Shown here: piece by piece, positions 5,900-6,333 of the stretch | Numbering within the stretch: position 1 is the first letter of the stretch | Layout: the number at the start of each line of letters is the position of its first letter | From: an uncultured Eubacteriales bacterium | GTDB taxonomy: Bacteria > Bacillota > Clostridia > Oscillospirales > Oscillospiraceae | Length of the DNA stretch: 6,333 nt | Direction of reading: 5' to 3' | Assembly: GCA_900553545.1 (NCBI GenBank) | Contig: USDP01000094.1 | Coordinates: 1 to 6,333 of the forward strand | Program-made: the position numbers and the translations under genes | The notes under the pieces: model-generated | What the model was told of the DNA's origin: nothing | The model's input: the letters and a program-made list of their open reading frames with translations, nothing else | Database searches by the model: none

Positions 5900-6108
5900 G
5901 GCGTATCCTCCGGACTGACGGCGCAGTCGTTCTTCAGCTGCATTCGGTGGCTGTAGGCGTTATAGAGCCGCCAGCTGCCGTTTTCCAGTGCGTATTCCGC
6001 CCAATAGGTGATATAGCCGCGCCGGAGATGCCCGATGCGGCGCCCGGTCTGCTCGTCGAGGAGGAACTGCTGCGTCTGTTCGCAGTAGCGGATGAGAACG
6101 GCGGCAAA
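5887..6108 (-). CDS. 5'-truncated operon gene, conserved-looking protein of unknown function
   Basis: A minus-strand frame with coding character like the rest of the operon ends with TGA at 5887, overlapping the redox protein start by 13 nt. The readable part is at most 73 residues, with segments such as RYCEQTQQFLLDEQTGRRIG and YITYWAEYALENGSWRLYNA, rich in aromatic and charged residues. Going upstream it meets TAG at 6109-6111 with no ATG, GTG or TTG before it. The normal start is therefore missing: the gene is cut at the junction with the coupling-protein fragment. Its first residues (about 6070-6108) may already belong to the foreign sequence. I do not recognise the family. Its place suggests the D. 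vulgaris DVU_1558 position, which is inference only. Confidence 0.6.
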   Translation of the reverse strand, partial: FAAVLIRYCEQTQQFLLDEQTGRRIGHLRRGYITYWAEYALENGSWRLYNAYSHRMQLKNDCAVSPEDTPCES

Positions 6109-6111
6109 CTA
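6061..6111. other. Junction between the operon and a conjugation-gene fragment
   Basis: Left of this interval the minus strand encodes the operon's first visible gene; right of it the plus strand encodes the middle of a VirD4-type protein. Both genes lack their 5' ends here and both frames are readable across part of the interval, so the breakpoint cannot be fixed to the base. No insertion-sequence end, target duplication or tRNA gene is seen at the join. Confidence 0.65.
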
Positions 6112-6333
6112 AAAAACCGTGTTATCCTCTTTTGTGACGAGCTGGGTACCATGCCGCCCTTTGATATTTTGCCGCTTTTCAGTGCTGGACGCTCTCGCCG
6201 CCTGACGCTGGTACCCATCATCCAGTCCCTGGCGCAGCTGGAAAAGAACTATGGGAAAGAAGGTGCGTCCATCCTGATGGATAACTGCCAGGATGTGATC
6301 TGCGGCGGCTTTGCGCCCAACAGCGAGGCGGCG
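6091..6333 (+). CDS. VirD4/TraG-type conjugative coupling protein, internal fragment
   Basis: A plus-strand frame (first codon GAT at 6091, open to the window end) reads DENGGKLKNR, then VILFCDELGTMPPF with the Walker B acidic pair. It continues FSAGRSRRLTLVPIIQSLAQL, EKNYGKEG, DNCQ and GGFAPNSEAA. This is the ATPase core of type IV secretion coupling proteins (T4SS-DNA_transf / TraG family) carried by conjugative elements of Firmicutes, which bring DNA to the conjugation channel at the inner membrane. Only about 81 residues are present. The membrane anchor and Walker A are missing on the left and the C-terminal part lies beyond the window. No start codon with a ribosome binding site precedes it; the frame stays open leftward through the operon's coding region, which is chance antisense openness. 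Base use is less GC-biased than the operon, consistent with a different origin. Confidence 0.85.

Noticed and set aside
5934..6221. Minus-strand open frame of 95 aa across the junction
   Set aside because: It is Ser/Arg-rich and out of frame with the operon-type coding frame ending at 5887; on its right half it is antisense to the VirD4 fragment.
1..6333. CRISPR array, tRNA, rRNA or insertion sequence
   Set aside because: No regularly spaced repeats, tRNA-like cloverleaf, rRNA-like sequence or transposase motifs were seen on either strand.

Overview
The window is a GC-rich bacterial segment (roughly 60% GC or more in the coding part). A tightly packed minus-strand operon of eight complete genes fills positions 270 to 5899, with a ninth, 5'-truncated gene above it. 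AGGAGG-type ribosome binding sites, extensive start/stop overlaps and the gene content suggest an anaerobic Clostridia-type Firmicute, perhaps Oscillospiraceae-like. That placement is inference; no taxonomic marker is present.

In transcription order (high to low coordinates) the operon reads: a truncated small protein of unknown function (stop at 5887); a 61-aa Cys-pair redox/zinc-ribbon protein; a 363-aa CobW-like P-loop GTPase; a C_GCAxxG_C_C family protein; a NifX/NifB-C-terminal-like cluster-binding protein with a Cys/His tail; a Cys-rich radical SAM protein with the architecture of the MJ0619/tetraether lipid synthase group; a class I SAM methyltransferase; a compact PaaK-like AMP-forming CoA ligase; and a MobA/MocA-like nucleotidyltransferase. 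Seven of the eight neighbour boundaries overlap by 4 to 37 nt and the eighth has a 9-nt gap, so the genes are almost certainly co-transcribed and translationally coupled. The promoter is not in the window.

This set matches, from memory of NCBI family names, the uncharacterised DVU_1551 to DVU_1557 cluster of Desulfovibrio vulgaris (NTP transferase, CoA ligase, C-GCAxxG-C-C protein, methyltransferase TrsM, redox protein, radical SAM (seleno)protein TrsS). In D. vulgaris it lies next to a molybdopterin aldehyde oxidoreductase gene. The parts list (nucleotidyltransferase, metallochaperone-type GTPase, FeMo-cofactor-type binding protein, several Cys-rich proteins, radical SAM enzyme, methyltransferase, ligase) looks like a pathway that builds or modifies a metal- or pterin-linked cofactor. 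Its product is not known to me, and it is the candidate undescribed system here.

At about 6061 to 6111 the sequence switches abruptly to the middle of a VirD4/TraG-type conjugative coupling protein on the plus strand, running off the right edge. Both genes meeting there lack their 5' ends, so this is a rearrangement, a truncated mobile-element remnant or an assembly chimera. Positions 1 to 269, downstream of the operon, are AT-richer and hold no gene I can support.
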